From the NCBI RefSeq assembly GCF_009936035.1, contig NZ_QWEO01000030.1, forward strand, positions 1-35,280: a stretch of DNA of 35,280 bases. The letters run 5' to 3'. The notes under the pieces were generated by a model. That model had not been told where the DNA came from, did no database searches, and worked only from the letters and a program-made list of their open reading frames with translations. Of this stretch, positions 14,923 to 23,198 are shown in pieces. Positions within the stretch are counted from its first letter, which is position 1. Each line of letters opens with the position of its first letter. The DNA comes from Neglectibacter sp. X58 (GTDB taxonomy: Bacteria > Bacillota > Clostridia > Oscillospirales > Acutalibacteraceae). The position numbers and the translations under genes are program-made.

Positions 14923-16020
14923 ATGGACAACAGCCTTTGCACCCCGGAAATCCTCGCGGCCTTCGGGCTTTCCCCCCAGTCCGCCATCTCTCCTTTATAC
15001 GGCGGGCACATTAACGATACCTTTGTGGCCCAAAGCACCGCCGGCAGCCCCCGGTACACCCTCCAGCGCATAAACCGCTTTGTGTTTCCCTCCCCGGAGG
15101 ATATCACCGAAAATATGACAGGGGTCACCTCCTTTCTCCGGGAAAAAATTGCCGCCCGGGGAGGGGATCCAGACAGGGAAACCCTTAGCGTGCGCCCCGC
15201 TGCGGACGGCAAATTCTTATATATAGACAAGGAGGGGAACCCCTGGCGGTGCCTAGGCTATATTGAAAACGCCACCTCCCATGAAACCCCGGAAACCCTT
15301 GCCATGCTGGAGGAGGCAGGCCGGGCCTTTGGGGATTTCCAATGCCTTTTAAGCGGCTATCCCGCCCACACCCTCCACGAGATTATCCCCAATTTCCACA
15401 ATACCCCTGCCCGGTTTGCCCAACTGCTGGAGGCTGTGAAGAACGATAAGGCCGGGCGCGCCGGGGAAGTGGGGCCGGAGCTGGAGTTTGCCTATAAGCG
15501 GGAAAAGGCCTGCGCCCTGCTGGCAGATTTGCTGGAAAAAGGGGAACTGCCCCTGCGGGTCACCCACAACGACACAAAGATGAGCAATATCCTGCTGGAC
15601 AACGTTACCGGCAAGGCGGTATGCGTTATTGACCTGGACACCGTAATGCCCGGCCTTTGCGCCTTTGATTTTGGGGATTCCATCCGGGCCGGGGCCGCCA
15701 CCGCCGCGGAGGACGAAACAGATTTGAGCAAGGTGAAATTTGACCTAGAGCGCTACCAGGCCTATGCCAGGGGCTTCCTGTCTGCCGCCGGGGATATCCT
15801 GACCAAACGGGAGCTGGAAACCCTGCCGGACGGCGCCATCCTTATGACCTTAGAGGTGGGCCTGCGCTTCCTGGCCGATTACCTCAACGGGGACGTGTAC
15901 TTCCGCACCGCCCGGCCCAGCCACAACCTGGACAGGGCCAGAAACCAGTTTAGGCTGGTGGAGGAGATGGAAGCCGCCCGGGAGGAAATGGGCCGCGTTA
16001 TCCAGGAAATGATGGGATAA
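14923..16020 (+). CDS. phosphotransferase, N-acetylhexosamine 1-kinase-like
   Basis: 365 aa. APH/choline-kinase fold: an N-terminal lobe with YGGHINDTFV (about 26-35), then the catalytic loop RVTHNDTKMSNILLD (HNDxxxxN) and the metal-binding IDLDTVMPGL, with FDFGDSIR shortly after. GHINDT and the VIDLDTVMPG spacing match NahK (LnpB), which phosphorylates GlcNAc or GalNAc at C1 when lacto-N-biose or mucin glycans are degraded. A homoserine-kinase-like or aminoglycoside role is less likely. AAAGGA lies about 11 nt before the ATG. The gene stands alone with a hairpin downstream; the sugar transporter, aldolase and ManA further on fit a glycan-catabolism theme, but linkage is inference. Confidence 0.82.
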   Translation: MDNSLCTPEILAAFGLSPQSAISPLYGGHINDTFVAQSTAGSPRYTLQRINRFVFPSPEDITENMTGVTSFLREKIAARGGDPDRETLSVRPAADGKFLYIDKEGNPWRCLGYIENATSHETPETLAMLEEAGRAFGDFQCLLSGYPAHTLHEIIPNFHNTPARFAQLLEAVKNDKAGRAGEVGPELEFAYKREKACALLADLLEKGELPLRVTHNDTKMSNILLDNVTGKAVCVIDLDTVMPGLCAFDFGDSIRAGAATAAEDETDLSKVKFDLERYQAYARGFLSAAGDILTKRELETLPDGAILMTLEVGLRFLADYLNGDVYFRTARPSHNLDRARNQFRLVEEMEAAREEMGRVIQEMMG

Positions 16021-16045
16021 AATTTGGTATTAGGAAAAAATCCAC

Positions 16046-16075
16046 GTCCCTGCCCCTCTTTGGCGGAGCAGGGAC
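16046..16075 (+). terminator. hairpin after the kinase gene
   Basis: GTCCCTGC/GCAGGGAC, 8 bp perfect, loop of 14, about 25 nt after the stop. No strong T-run. Confidence 0.5.
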
Positions 16076-16143
16076 TGCTTGCCTGTAAATGGTTGTGCAA
16101 ACTGCACATATTTTGAGGCGGATATCTCCGCTGCAAAGATGAC

Positions 16144-16167
16144 ATTTTGTTACAACAGTAACAAAAT
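16144..16167. promoter_or_regulatory. ATTTTGTTAC/GTAACAAAAT palindrome
   Basis: Perfect 10-bp arms with a 4-nt spacer, in the AT-rich leader 143 nt before the nucleotidyltransferase start. It has the shape of a dimeric regulator site; no -10/-35 pair stands out around it. Confidence 0.4.
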
Positions 16168-16309
16168 ATTTACAGAACCACTGGGCTTTACCAAAAGCCA
16201 GCCGTTTTTTATCTTGTTTTTACTGGGAATTCCCTGTGAGAAAAAGGCGGGAAAATGCCGCCTTGTGCAGTTTGACGAAGAATTTCATGCAGATTGGGAG
16301 GGAACTGCG

Positions 16310-16978
16310 ATGGTGGAAATCAGGGCCTGGACAGAGAGCTTTGCCCGAAAACTTCAGGGGCATTTTGGCCCCCGGCTGCTGTTTGTGGGATACCAGGGCA
16401 GCTATGGCAGGGGAGAGGCCACCCCGGAAAGCGACATCGACATTGTAACTGTGCTGGACGCAGTTGCTCCAGCAGATTTAGACGCTTACCGAACGCTGGT
16501 GCAGGCCCAGCCCCAGGGAGAGCTGGCCTGCGGGTTCCTTTGCGGGAAAAAGGAGCTGTGCGCCTGGCCCCGGTACGATCTCTATGGCCTTATGCTGGAC
16601 ACAAAGCCGGTTTTGGGAGATTTGCCTGCCCTGCTGCCCCGGCTTACAGAGGCGGACGCCCAGGAGGCCCTGGCTATCGGCGCGGCAAACCTGTACCATG
16701 CCGCCTGCCACACCTTCCTGTACAGTCCCGCGCCGAAAAAGGCCCTGCCGGGGCTGGGAAAGGCCGCCTTCTTCTGCCTGCGGCTTTGGGCGCTGCTGGA
16801 GGACGGGGTTTACAGGGCCTCGAAAAAGGAACTGGGAAAGGTGCTTGCAGGCCGGGAAAGGGCGCTGCTAAGCCTTTCCCTGGAGCCAGAAAGCCTGGAA
16901 ACCAGGAAAGCTTACGAGTTGCTGATTGGCTGGTGCGGCGACGTGCTGGAGGCGCTGGAAAGGGAAAAGCAGCCGTAA
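16310..16978 (+). CDS. nucleotidyltransferase domain protein
   Basis: 222 aa from the ATG at 16310 (GGGAGG 8 nt upstream); the open frame extends to 16079, but that part is AT-rich and lacks a site. The N-terminal half has the Pol-beta-like signature GYQGSYGRGEATPESDIDI, that is GS at 30-31 and DxD at 42/44, with the third acidic residue likely near KELCAW...DLYGLML. The C-terminal half (about 125-222) is helical with many Leu/Ala and resembles the substrate-binding or HEPN-like helical domains of aminoglycoside-type transferases and MNT antitoxins. It would add a nucleotide to an unknown acceptor. No partner HEPN toxin lies next to it, so a stand-alone enzyme is more likely than a toxin-antitoxin half. 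Confidence 0.75.
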   Translation: MVEIRAWTESFARKLQGHFGPRLLFVGYQGSYGRGEATPESDIDIVTVLDAVAPADLDAYRTLVQAQPQGELACGFLCGKKELCAWPRYDLYGLMLDTKPVLGDLPALLPRLTEADAQEALAIGAANLYHAACHTFLYSPAPKKALPGLGKAAFFCLRLWALLEDGVYRASKKELGKVLAGRERALLSLSLEPESLETRKAYELLIGWCGDVLEALEREKQP

Positions 16979-17179
16979 AAAGCGGCTTTGCGCGGGGCGT
17001 GGCGGAGATTTTCAGAGCGGCGCTGCAGGAAACAGCGCGGGAATTGTGGAACGCAGAAGCCTGTTAGCGGGACAGAACTTCTTCGAACCAGCGGCATGGC
17101 GTGCATGGGAAGCAGGAAAACGGCGGTTTTCCCTGGAATCTCACCACTTCTGACCAAGAATTCGTCATTCCTTCTATTA

Positions 17180-17350
17180 AGAACCTGTATTCATAATTGA
17201 AATTGCCAGATGAACGGGAATTTTTAGAGCCAATCAAGGCGAATACTCCGCAAACGCATGTATGCGTTTGCGCATGGCAAGAAAATTCAACACAGAGTGG
17301 CTCTAAAAAGGCTGCTCAGATGGTGGTTGCAGGTTGTGAATACAGGTTCT
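17180..17350. repeat. folded palindromic element B (MITE-like)
   Basis: 171 bp bounded by AGAACCTGTATTCA on both ends in inverted orientation. Nested inside are TTTTTAGAGCCA/TGGCTCTAAAAA (17221-17232 with 17298-17309) and, at the centre, the perfect CGCAAACGCAT/ATGCGTTTGCG (17249-17272). The three nested repeats fold the whole element into one long hairpin. It has no coding capacity. The termini match element A (AGAACCTGT). The stretch 16979-17179 before it holds only a short hairpin (GGAAAAC/GTTTTCC near 17116-17133) and no gene I can support. Confidence 0.7.
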
Positions 17351-17401
17351 AAGCCCTAAAAAAGGAGAGGCACAGCCTCTCCCTTTGGCTTTGCGCGGCG
17401 T

Positions 17402-17707
17402 TCAGCCGTCCCCCAGCCACATATGGCGCTTTAAATCCACCCGCCCGTCCGGCAGGAAAGCCACGCCTTCAGCCTCCAGCATCTGCCGCTGGATCTCCTT
17501 GCCGCCAAAAGCCTGGTCGCAGCAAAGGGCGCCGTCCCGGTAAAGGACACGATGGCAGGGAAGCCCCTGAGGGGCATGCAGCATGGCGGCCCCCACAATC
17601 CGGGAGGCCCGGGGACTGCCTGCCAGAAGGGCCACGTGCCCATAGGTACACACCTGCCCGCGGGGGATGCGGCTGACAATTTCATACACCTGCTTGTTAA
17701 AATTCAT
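17402..17707 (-). CDS. MGMT family protein (alkyltransferase-like, Cys retained)
   Basis: 101 aa from the ATG at 17707 (AAGGAGG 9 nt upstream). Only the C-terminal DNA-binding and active-site domain of O6-alkylguanine methyltransferases is present: VYEIVSRIPRGQVCTYGHVA with Tyr22, the arginine finger in ASRIVGAAM (Arg36), and PCHRV with Cys51. Short one-domain relatives are usually alkyltransferase-like proteins with Trp in place of Cys, which only bind lesions; here the cysteine is kept, so methyl transfer remains possible. It sits 14 nt downstream of the DUF3267 gene in the same direction, probably one transcript. The usual Asn before the active site is not evident (HAPQGLPCHRV). Confidence 0.85.
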   Translation of the reverse strand: MNFNKQVYEIVSRIPRGQVCTYGHVALLAGSPRASRIVGAAMLHAPQGLPCHRVLYRDGALCCDQAFGGKEIQRQMLEAEGVAFLPDGRVDLKRHMWLGDG

Positions 17708-17721
17708 GGGGGAAAGCCTCC

Positions 17722-18312
17722 TTACATGTACCAGAAGCAGCCGCTGTTGGTGGTCTGAAGCCAGGCGCCCCGGGGCACCTGGCGGCGCACGCAGGCTACG
17801 CACATATAATCAGGCATGGGGGACAAAAGGCCCATTACCGCCAAGGGCCAGCACACCCCCATAATTTTGCCCCAGGAGGCAGGGGCAAACAGGAACGCCA
17901 GCAAGGGTACAAGGCCCAGTATAGCAGGCAGAAGGCTCATCACCATAAAGCGCCGCCAGGAAATGGGCACATGGCACACGGCAAAAGCCGCCATTTTCTT
18001 GGGGATAAGCCCTACATAGACAGTGGAGCCTTTGGGATAGCACACCCCATGCAGGTATTCATGGACAGGGATAAGCAGCAGCCCCAGCAGGATGCCCAAA
18101 GGGATATACCCGGGTTCCATGGGAAAACGGCCCAGAAGCCAGGCCTTGAAAAACAACGCCCCAAAGCACAGCAGGAGGGGCAGAAGCCCATAGGGAAGGG
18201 TGGCGGCGGAAAACGGATCCGGGGTGCGCAGGGGCTTTGCCCCATAGGGCAGGGACTGCTCCGGGAAGGCTGCGTCCGCGTCTTTCATCCCCACCCATTT
18301 GATTTCCGGCAT
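17722..18312 (-). CDS. DUF3267 membrane zincin-like protein
   Basis: 196 aa from the ATG at 18312 (AAAGGGGG 8 nt upstream). Four hydrophobic helices, with the metal-protease motif HEYLH (HExxH) in a helix near residue 83, followed by GVCYPKGSTVYVGLIPKKMAAF, typical of DUF3267 putative zincin peptidases. Substrate unknown. The C terminus (VRRQVPRGAWLQTTNSGCFW) is cytosolic or surface and unusual. Upstream it diverges from the NimA-like gene; downstream it leads to the MGMT-like gene. Confidence 0.78.
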   Translation of the reverse strand: MPEIKWVGMKDADAAFPEQSLPYGAKPLRTPDPFSAATLPYGLLPLLLCFGALFFKAWLLGRFPMEPGYIPLGILLGLLLIPVHEYLHGVCYPKGSTVYVGLIPKKMAAFAVCHVPISWRRFMVMSLLPAILGLVPLLAFLFAPASWGKIMGVCWPLAVMGLLSPMPDYMCVACVRRQVPRGAWLQTTNSGCFWYM

Positions 18313-18402
18313 GGTAAAAACCCCCTTTTCTGCGGCAGACAGAAGAATAAATTCAGAATAGTATTTAAAGGCATAAACGTCCAGGCTGGACACCTTATGC
18401 CC

Positions 18403-18432
18403 TTGACAGGCTTTGCGGGCTGCGTGTATACT
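18403..18432 (+). promoter_or_regulatory. promoter of the NimA-like gene
   Basis: -35 TTGACA (18403-18408, perfect), 18-bp spacer, -10 TATACT (18427-18432). About 45 nt leader before the ATG. Confidence 0.8.
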
Positions 18433-18482
18433 TTGTGGAAGGCTGCGGCCTGTTTTTTATGAGAATGGAAAGGAAGTGCGGC

Positions 18483-18950
18483 ATGAGAAGGAAAGACCGG
18501 GAGATTACCGACACAGCACAGATAATGGAGATATGGAAAAAATGCCGCGTGTGCCGTCTTGCCATGGCGGACGGGCCGCGGCCCTATGTGGTGCCTATGA
18601 ATTTCGGTGTGGAGGAAAAGGACGGGCAGTTTACCATTTACCTCCACTGCGCCCCGGAGGGCCGCAGGCTGTCCATTCTGGAAAGGCGGCCCGCTGTGTG
18701 CGTGGAGGCCGACTGCGAATACAGCCCTATTGAGAGCAACACCCCCTGCCGCTATAGCTGCACCTTTGCAAGCATTATCGGGGAGGGGAAGGCGGAAATT
18801 TTGCAGGCCCATGAGGAAAAAGCCCATGGCCTTTCAGTCATTATGGAGCACCAGGCAGGCAAAAGCTTTTCCTTCAGCCCGGCCCAGACCGGCATGGTGG
18901 CGGTTATCCGCATCCGGCTTCAACTGGTTACGGCCAAGCGCCGGGCATAG
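18483..18950 (+). CDS. pyridoxamine 5'-phosphate oxidase family protein (NimA-like)
   Basis: 155 aa from the ATG at 18483 (AAAGGAAG 6 nt upstream). FMN-binding split-barrel fold: MRRKDREITD start, CRVCRLAMADGPRPYVVPMNFG, YLHCAPEGRRLSIL, then YSCTFASIIGEGKAEIL. This matches the NimA/PNPOx-like group that includes 5-nitroimidazole reductases; many members have no known substrate. Resistance must not be inferred from sequence alone. It is a single gene with its own strong promoter, divergent from the DUF3267 gene. After it comes a hairpin-rich gap (18951-19117) with no gene I can support. Confidence 0.82.
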   Translation: MRRKDREITDTAQIMEIWKKCRVCRLAMADGPRPYVVPMNFGVEEKDGQFTIYLHCAPEGRRLSILERRPAVCVEADCEYSPIESNTPCRYSCTFASIIGEGKAEILQAHEEKAHGLSVIMEHQAGKSFSFSPAQTGMVAVIRIRLQLVTAKRRA

Positions 18951-19117
18951 TTCAGGCGCCTATCGCCTATATTATATATATAGTATAGCATAGCTGCAAT
19001 GGGCTTCGCCCCTTGCCTGCCGCTGGCGCGGCAGAAAAGCAACTGAAGCTGCTTTTGGCTAGTCTTTTATATCCTGCGGATATTATAGCACAGGAGGCGG
19101 GCTGCCGCAAGCTTTTT

Positions 19118-19217
19118 AGGGCGTGTTTAGATTTAAGATGGTATGTGGGCTTTTGGCGAATAAGGTGGCAGGAATCCGCCAAAAAGACGCTTGCAAACGC
19201 TTATGTGTACACGCCTT
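19118..19217. repeat. folded palindromic element C
   Basis: About 100 bp: outer ends AGGGCGTGT and its counterpart AAGGCGTGT (complement), inner TTTTGGCG/CGCCAAAA (19151-19158 with 19177-19184). The ends differ from elements A and B. It contains TGCAAACGCTTATG, a partial look-alike of a CcpA site with two mismatches. It lies just before the sugar-transporter promoter. Confidence 0.5.
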
Positions 19218-19280
19218 GGGGTGGGGCAAGGGGAGTTCTGACAAAAAGGTTACAAAATAGAAGCAAAAACGTCTTTTCCC

Positions 19281-19309
19281 TTGAAAATTCCAAACGGGTT
19301 TGCTATAAT
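19281..19309 (+). promoter_or_regulatory. promoter and operator of the sugar ABC transporter
   Basis: -35 TTGAAA (19281-19286), 17-bp spacer, perfect -10 TATAAT (19304-19309). The spacer contains the palindrome CAAAC-GG-GTTTG (19291-19302), well placed for a repressor to block polymerase. No regulator gene adjoins. Confidence 0.75.
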
Positions 19310-19387
19310 ACCATACGACAGCGGCGGCTGGGACATACTGGCTGCCGGAATTCTCATATTTGTTTCAGAAATTAGGAGGAAACAACC

Positions 19388-20413
19388 ATGAAAAAAGTTT
19401 TAGCACTGGTATTGGCTCTGGCCCTGCTGTGCACCTGCCTGGCCGCCTGCGGCGACGGCGGCAGTTCCAGCAGCAGCACCCCTGCCAGCAGCACCGCTTC
19501 CAAGGCTGAGGAGTCTTCCAAGGCTGACGAGTCTGCAAGCACTGCTTCCGGCGAGAAGATGAAGATTGGCATTCTGGCCCCTGCTGTTACCCATGGCTGG
19601 GTGGCTGGCGTGGCCTACTATGCCGAGGCCCGCTGCAAGGAGCTGAGCGATACAGTTGAGTACCGCCTGCTGACCAGCAGCAACGCTGAGGAAATGACCA
19701 ACCAGATCGACGAGCTGAAAACCTGGGGCGTCCAGGCAGTTGTGGCGTTCCCCCAGTGGGAAGGCATGGAAGACCCCATTAAGAGCCTTATTGACGAGGG
19801 CATTCCGGTTGTAAACTTTGACATTGTCATTGACGTGGACGGCGTGTACCACGTGGCGGGCGACAACAAGGACATGGGCACCCAGAGCGCCCAGTATATT
19901 GTGGACAAGATTGGCACCACCGGCAAGGTTGTGGTGCTGGAGGTTCCCTCTTCCGGTTCTGTTTCCGAGCTGCGCAAGGCTGGCTTTGAGGAGAAGATGA
20001 AGGAGATCGCTCCCGACATGGAGCTGCTGACCTACTCCACCCAGTTCACCCGCGAGGACGGGCTGAAGGATTTTGCTGACATCCTCCAGGCCAACCCCCA
20101 GATTGACGCTGTGTTCTCCATGGACGACGAAACCTCCATTGGCGTGCTGCAGGCCATTGCTGAGGCAAAGCGTACCGATGTGAAGGTTGTCACCGGTGGC
20201 GGCGGGTGCCAGGAATACTTTGGCATGATGCCCGAGAACGAGGAAATCTGGATCCAGTCCGCTCTGTACAGCCCCAACATGGTTATGGACGCTGTGGATA
20301 TGGCTGTGTCCCTCCTGAAGGGCGAGTCTGTTGACAAGGAAAAGATTATCCCCACTACTGTGGTAGACAGGGACAACTGCGCAGACTTCCTGGACGAGAC
20401 TTCTCCCTACTAA
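19388..20413 (+). CDS. sugar ABC transporter substrate-binding lipoprotein
   Basis: 341 aa. Signal peptide with lipobox LAAC (Cys21), then a Ser/Thr/Ala linker (about 25-58), then a type I periplasmic-binding fold from KIGILAPAVTHGW on. Blocks such as NAEEMTNQIDELKTWGVQAVVAFP, DGVYHVAGDNKDMG and FSMDDETSIGVLQAIAE match the RbsB/MglB/YtfQ-like family that binds pentoses or hexoses. Anchored on the outer membrane face, it delivers sugar to the permease. AGGAGG lies 8 nt before the ATG. A terminator-like hairpin between it and the ATPase gene fits the common surplus of binding protein over transporter. Which sugar is bound cannot be told. Confidence 0.92.
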   Translation: MKKVLALVLALALLCTCLAACGDGGSSSSSTPASSTASKAEESSKADESASTASGEKMKIGILAPAVTHGWVAGVAYYAEARCKELSDTVEYRLLTSSNAEEMTNQIDELKTWGVQAVVAFPQWEGMEDPIKSLIDEGIPVVNFDIVIDVDGVYHVAGDNKDMGTQSAQYIVDKIGTTGKVVVLEVPSSGSVSELRKAGFEEKMKEIAPDMELLTYSTQFTREDGLKDFADILQANPQIDAVFSMDDETSIGVLQAIAEAKRTDVKVVTGGGGCQEYFGMMPENEEIWIQSALYSPNMVMDAVDMAVSLLKGESVDKEKIIPTTVVDRDNCADFLDETSPY

Positions 20414-20447
20414 AAGGGGCTGCCCGGAAAATATAGTTTGGTAAATG

Positions 20448-20479
20448 AAAGGCTATGGCGTACTCGTCATAGCCTTTTT
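20448..20479 (+). terminator. attenuating hairpin between binding protein and ATPase genes
   Basis: AAAGGCTATG/CATAGCCTTT with TTTTT at the end (20475-20479), 35 nt after the binding-protein stop. Its position predicts partial termination inside the operon. Confidence 0.7.
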
Positions 20480-20582
20480 CCAAAATGGAGCGAGGAGTAC
20501 AAGCGTGGAAAATCTGAAGAAAGGAACGATACCGGGCACAAAAGAATGATGTTTTATCCTTTTTATGCCAGTTTGGTATCGC

Positions 20583-22100
20583 ATGGCGATGACTATGACG
20601 CTGGAAATGCGCAATATTGTTAAATCCTTCGGAGCAAACGATGTGCTCAAGGATATCAGCTTTTCCATAGCAGGCGGGGAAATTTGCGCCCTGCTGGGGG
20701 AGAACGGCGCGGGCAAGTCTACCCTGATGAACATTCTGGGCGGCGTGCTTCCCGCTGACGCCGGCACCATACTGCTGGACGGGAAGGAGGTGCAGTTTTC
20801 CACTCCCGCAAAGTCTTTAGACGCGGGTATCGCTTTCATCCACCAGGAGCTGAACCTGGTAAATGACCTGGCTATTTATGAGAACATGTTTATTGGCAGG
20901 GAAATCAAGCGTAAAGGCGGCTTTCTGGACGCACCTGCCATGATAGAGAAGTGCCGGGAAGTTTTTGCGCGCATGGATGTGGATATTGATCCCGCCTTGA
21001 TGGTGCGGGATCTGGACGCTTCCTACAAGCAGATTGTGGAGATTGCCCGGGCGCTTTTGATGAAAGCCTCTATTATCATTATGGACGAGCCTACCACCTC
21101 CCTGACAGAGCCGGAGATTGAGCGGGTGTTTGACATGATGCGCACCCTGCAGGGCCAGGGGGTGGCCATGGTGTTCATTTCCCACAAGCTGAAAGAGGTG
21201 CTGGCAGTGTGTACCCGGTATACGGTGCTGCGGGACGGGGCCATGGTGGCAGAAGGCCCGGTGGAGGGCGTTACGGTGGACGAGCTTGCCACCCACATGG
21301 TGGGGCATCAGGTGCGCACGGAATCCCTGCGCCAGGAGCGGGAGCTGGGGAAGGAAGTGCTGCGGGCAGAGGGGCTTAGCCAGGAGCGCTTCCATGACAT
21401 AAGCTTTTCCCTGCGGGCCGGGGAGGTGCTGGGCTTTACAGGCCTTCTGGGCGACGGGCGCAGCGAGCTTTTCCAGGCTGTGTTTGGCAGCGGGGGAAGG
21501 GTTCGGGGCCAGCTTTACCTGGAGGGAGAGCCTGTGCAGGTGCACAGCACCCAGCAGGCCCTGGCCCTGGGAATTGGCTATGTGCCCCGGAACCGGAAGG
21601 AAAACGGCATTATCAAGGACATGGACATCCTGGAAAACGGCTCTATTGTCACCTGGCCCCGGAACGCCAGGCTTGGCGTGATAGACTGGGGGAAGGTGCG
21701 GGAAGGCTTTCAGAAGCAGGCGCAGGGGCTGCGCATTAAGATGGACAGCGAGAAGAACCCCATTGGCAGCCTGTCTGGCGGCAACCAGCAGAAGGTGGTG
21801 CTGGCAAAATGGCTGAACGCGGATCCCAAGGTGCTGATTTTTGACAATCCCACCCAGGGCGTGGACGTGGGGGCTAAGGAAGATATTTACGACACCATCC
21901 TGGCCCTGGCAAACCAGGGCGTGGCAGTGGTGGTGCTTTCCAGCGAAGCCCAGGAGATTATCCGCCTGTGCGACAGGGCCGTGGTGCTGTACCACGGCAG
22001 GGTGCAGGGGGAGCTTTCCGGGGAGGACATGACGGATCAGGAGATTATGCGCCTGGCTACAGGCGGAGAAATGAGAGAGAGGGTGGAGAGTGTTGGATAA
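20583..22100 (+). CDS. sugar ABC transporter ATP-binding protein (RbsA/MglA type)
   Basis: About 505 aa with two ABC ATPase domains in one chain. The first has Walker A GENGAGKST and Walker B IIIMDEPTT. Its signature is degenerate, ASYKQIVEIARAL, as usual in RbsA/MglA. The second has GLLGDGRSE as a reduced Walker A, the intact signature LSGGNQQKVVLAKWL and LIFDNPTQGVD. It drives sugar import with the permease next door. The start is uncertain: ATG at 20583, 20589 and 20595 are in frame and none has a good ribosome site; 20565 is worse. A GATACC...GGTATC stem-loop covers the region just before. The stop overlaps the permease start by 11 nt. Confidence 0.93.
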   Translation: MAMTMTLEMRNIVKSFGANDVLKDISFSIAGGEICALLGENGAGKSTLMNILGGVLPADAGTILLDGKEVQFSTPAKSLDAGIAFIHQELNLVNDLAIYENMFIGREIKRKGGFLDAPAMIEKCREVFARMDVDIDPALMVRDLDASYKQIVEIARALLMKASIIIMDEPTTSLTEPEIERVFDMMRTLQGQGVAMVFISHKLKEVLAVCTRYTVLRDGAMVAEGPVEGVTVDELATHMVGHQVRTESLRQERELGKEVLRAEGLSQERFHDISFSLRAGEVLGFTGLLGDGRSELFQAVFGSGGRVRGQLYLEGEPVQVHSTQQALALGIGYVPRNRKENGIIKDMDILENGSIVTWPRNARLGVIDWGKVREGFQKQAQGLRIKMDSEKNPIGSLSGGNQQKVVLAKWLNADPKVLIFDNPTQGVDVGAKEDIYDTILALANQGVAVVVLSSEAQEIIRLCDRAVVLYHGRVQGELSGEDMTDQEIMRLATGGEMRERVESVG

Positions 22101-23139
22101 CGTGGAGAAAAACAAGGCTGGCCTGCTGGAACGGTTTAAGCAGGCATGGCGCCAGAACCCCCTGTTCAGCACAGGCATGGCGCTTATCGTGATGATCATT
22201 GTGCAGACCCTGGCGCTGACCATGAATTCCAATTTCGCGAGCTTTGGGGACTGGTTCCAGAACTGGCTGTTTAACTGGATTTCCCTCCTGCGCAACAATT
22301 CGGCTATCGGCATTATTGCCCTGGGCATGACCTTTGTGATTATTTCCGGGGGCATTGATTTGTCTGTTGGCTCGGTGTATGTGGCGGTGGGCGCTTTCAC
22401 CATGATGCTGCTGGACACAGGCACAAACGGCTGGCTCCAGGGCATTGGCCTTACAGGCGTGCCTGCTATCCTCATCGCTTTGGTGCTTGCCATGCTGTTC
22501 GGCGGGATTTTGGGAGAGGGCAACGGCCTGCTGATTTCCTACGGCAGGATGCCCCCCTTTATCGCCACCCTGGGCGCCATGCAGATTCTGCGCAGCGTCA
22601 CCCAGTATTTCATGAAGCTGCAAAGCCCCACCCTGCCTGACAGCTACAAGGGCATAGCCCGGCTGAGCATTGGCGGGCAGCAGTTGATGCCCATCCTCTA
22701 CTGGGCCATTCTGGCGGGGGCTATGTATTTCATTTCCAGGCAGACCACCTTTGGGCGCTATGTGTTTGCCATTGGCTCTAACGAGCGCACCACCCAGTTG
22801 TCCGGCGTGAATGTGCGCAAGGTGAAGCGCCGGGTGTACGCCCTGACCGGCTTCCTGGTGGCCATTGCCGCCATTATCCAGACCTCCCGCATTGGTTCCA
22901 TGGACTATGCCAGCGCAGGCTCCGGCTTTGAGATGGACGCCATTGCGGCGGTTATTGTGGGCGGCACCAGCATGTCCGGCGGCCGGGGCTCCATTGTGGG
23001 CACTGTGTTCGGCACCCTGATTGTGGCGGTGATGAATAACCTTTTGAACCTTATAGGCGTGGATCCCTATCTTAGCGCCGCCTTCAAGGGGGCTATCATC
23101 ATCGGCGCGGTGCTCTTGCAGCGCAAGGATAAGGCGTGA
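22090..23139 (+). CDS. sugar ABC transporter permease (RbsC/MglC type)
   Basis: 349 aa with a GTG start that overlaps the ATPase gene. About ten hydrophobic helices, the first around residues 29-45. Motifs of the branched sugar permease family: SAIGIIALGMTFVIISGGIDLSVGSV, split by a Gly/Ser turn; GRMPPFIATLGAM; and NERTTQLSGVNVRKVKRRVYALTGFLV, which contains the EAA-like loop that contacts the ATPase. The region near YASAGSGFEMDAIAAVIVGG is also conserved. Forms the membrane channel of the importer. Two GC-rich hairpins follow the stop. Confidence 0.94.
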   Translation: MLDNVEKNKAGLLERFKQAWRQNPLFSTGMALIVMIIVQTLALTMNSNFASFGDWFQNWLFNWISLLRNNSAIGIIALGMTFVIISGGIDLSVGSVYVAVGAFTMMLLDTGTNGWLQGIGLTGVPAILIALVLAMLFGGILGEGNGLLISYGRMPPFIATLGAMQILRSVTQYFMKLQSPTLPDSYKGIARLSIGGQQLMPILYWAILAGAMYFISRQTTFGRYVFAIGSNERTTQLSGVNVRKVKRRVYALTGFLVAIAAIIQTSRIGSMDYASAGSGFEMDAIAAVIVGGTSMSGGRGSIVGTVFGTLIVAVMNNLLNLIGVDPYLSAAFKGAIIIGAVLLQRKDKA

Positions 23140-23152
23140 GCCTCCGGCGGCT

Positions 23153-23198
23153 GGGGGCTTTGCCCCCGTTCCCCACCAGAGGGGTAAAGCCCCTCTGG
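23153..23198 (+). terminator. double hairpin after the sugar transporter
   Basis: GGGGGC/GCCCCC (23153-23167) and CCAGAGGGG/CCCCTCTGG (23176-23198, 9 bp perfect). Both are GC-rich with no T-run; they look like palindromic 3' structures and leave room for readthrough. Confidence 0.55.

Noticed and set aside
16079-16309. N-terminal extension of the nucleotidyltransferase
   Set aside because: AT-rich, cysteine-rich reading without a ribosome site, containing a palindrome; the ATG at 16310 has a good site.
19188-19205. CcpA cre-like site TGCAAACGCTTATG
   Set aside because: Two mismatches in the conserved right end and it lies inside a palindromic element.
20438-20623. 61-codon ORF between the binding protein and the ATPase
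   Set aside because: Starts at a TTG before the terminator hairpin, runs through it, and lacks a ribosome site.
20817-22523. 568-codon minus-strand ORF opposite the transporter ATPase and permease
   Set aside because: Antisense shadow; the plus-strand proteins have all family motifs.
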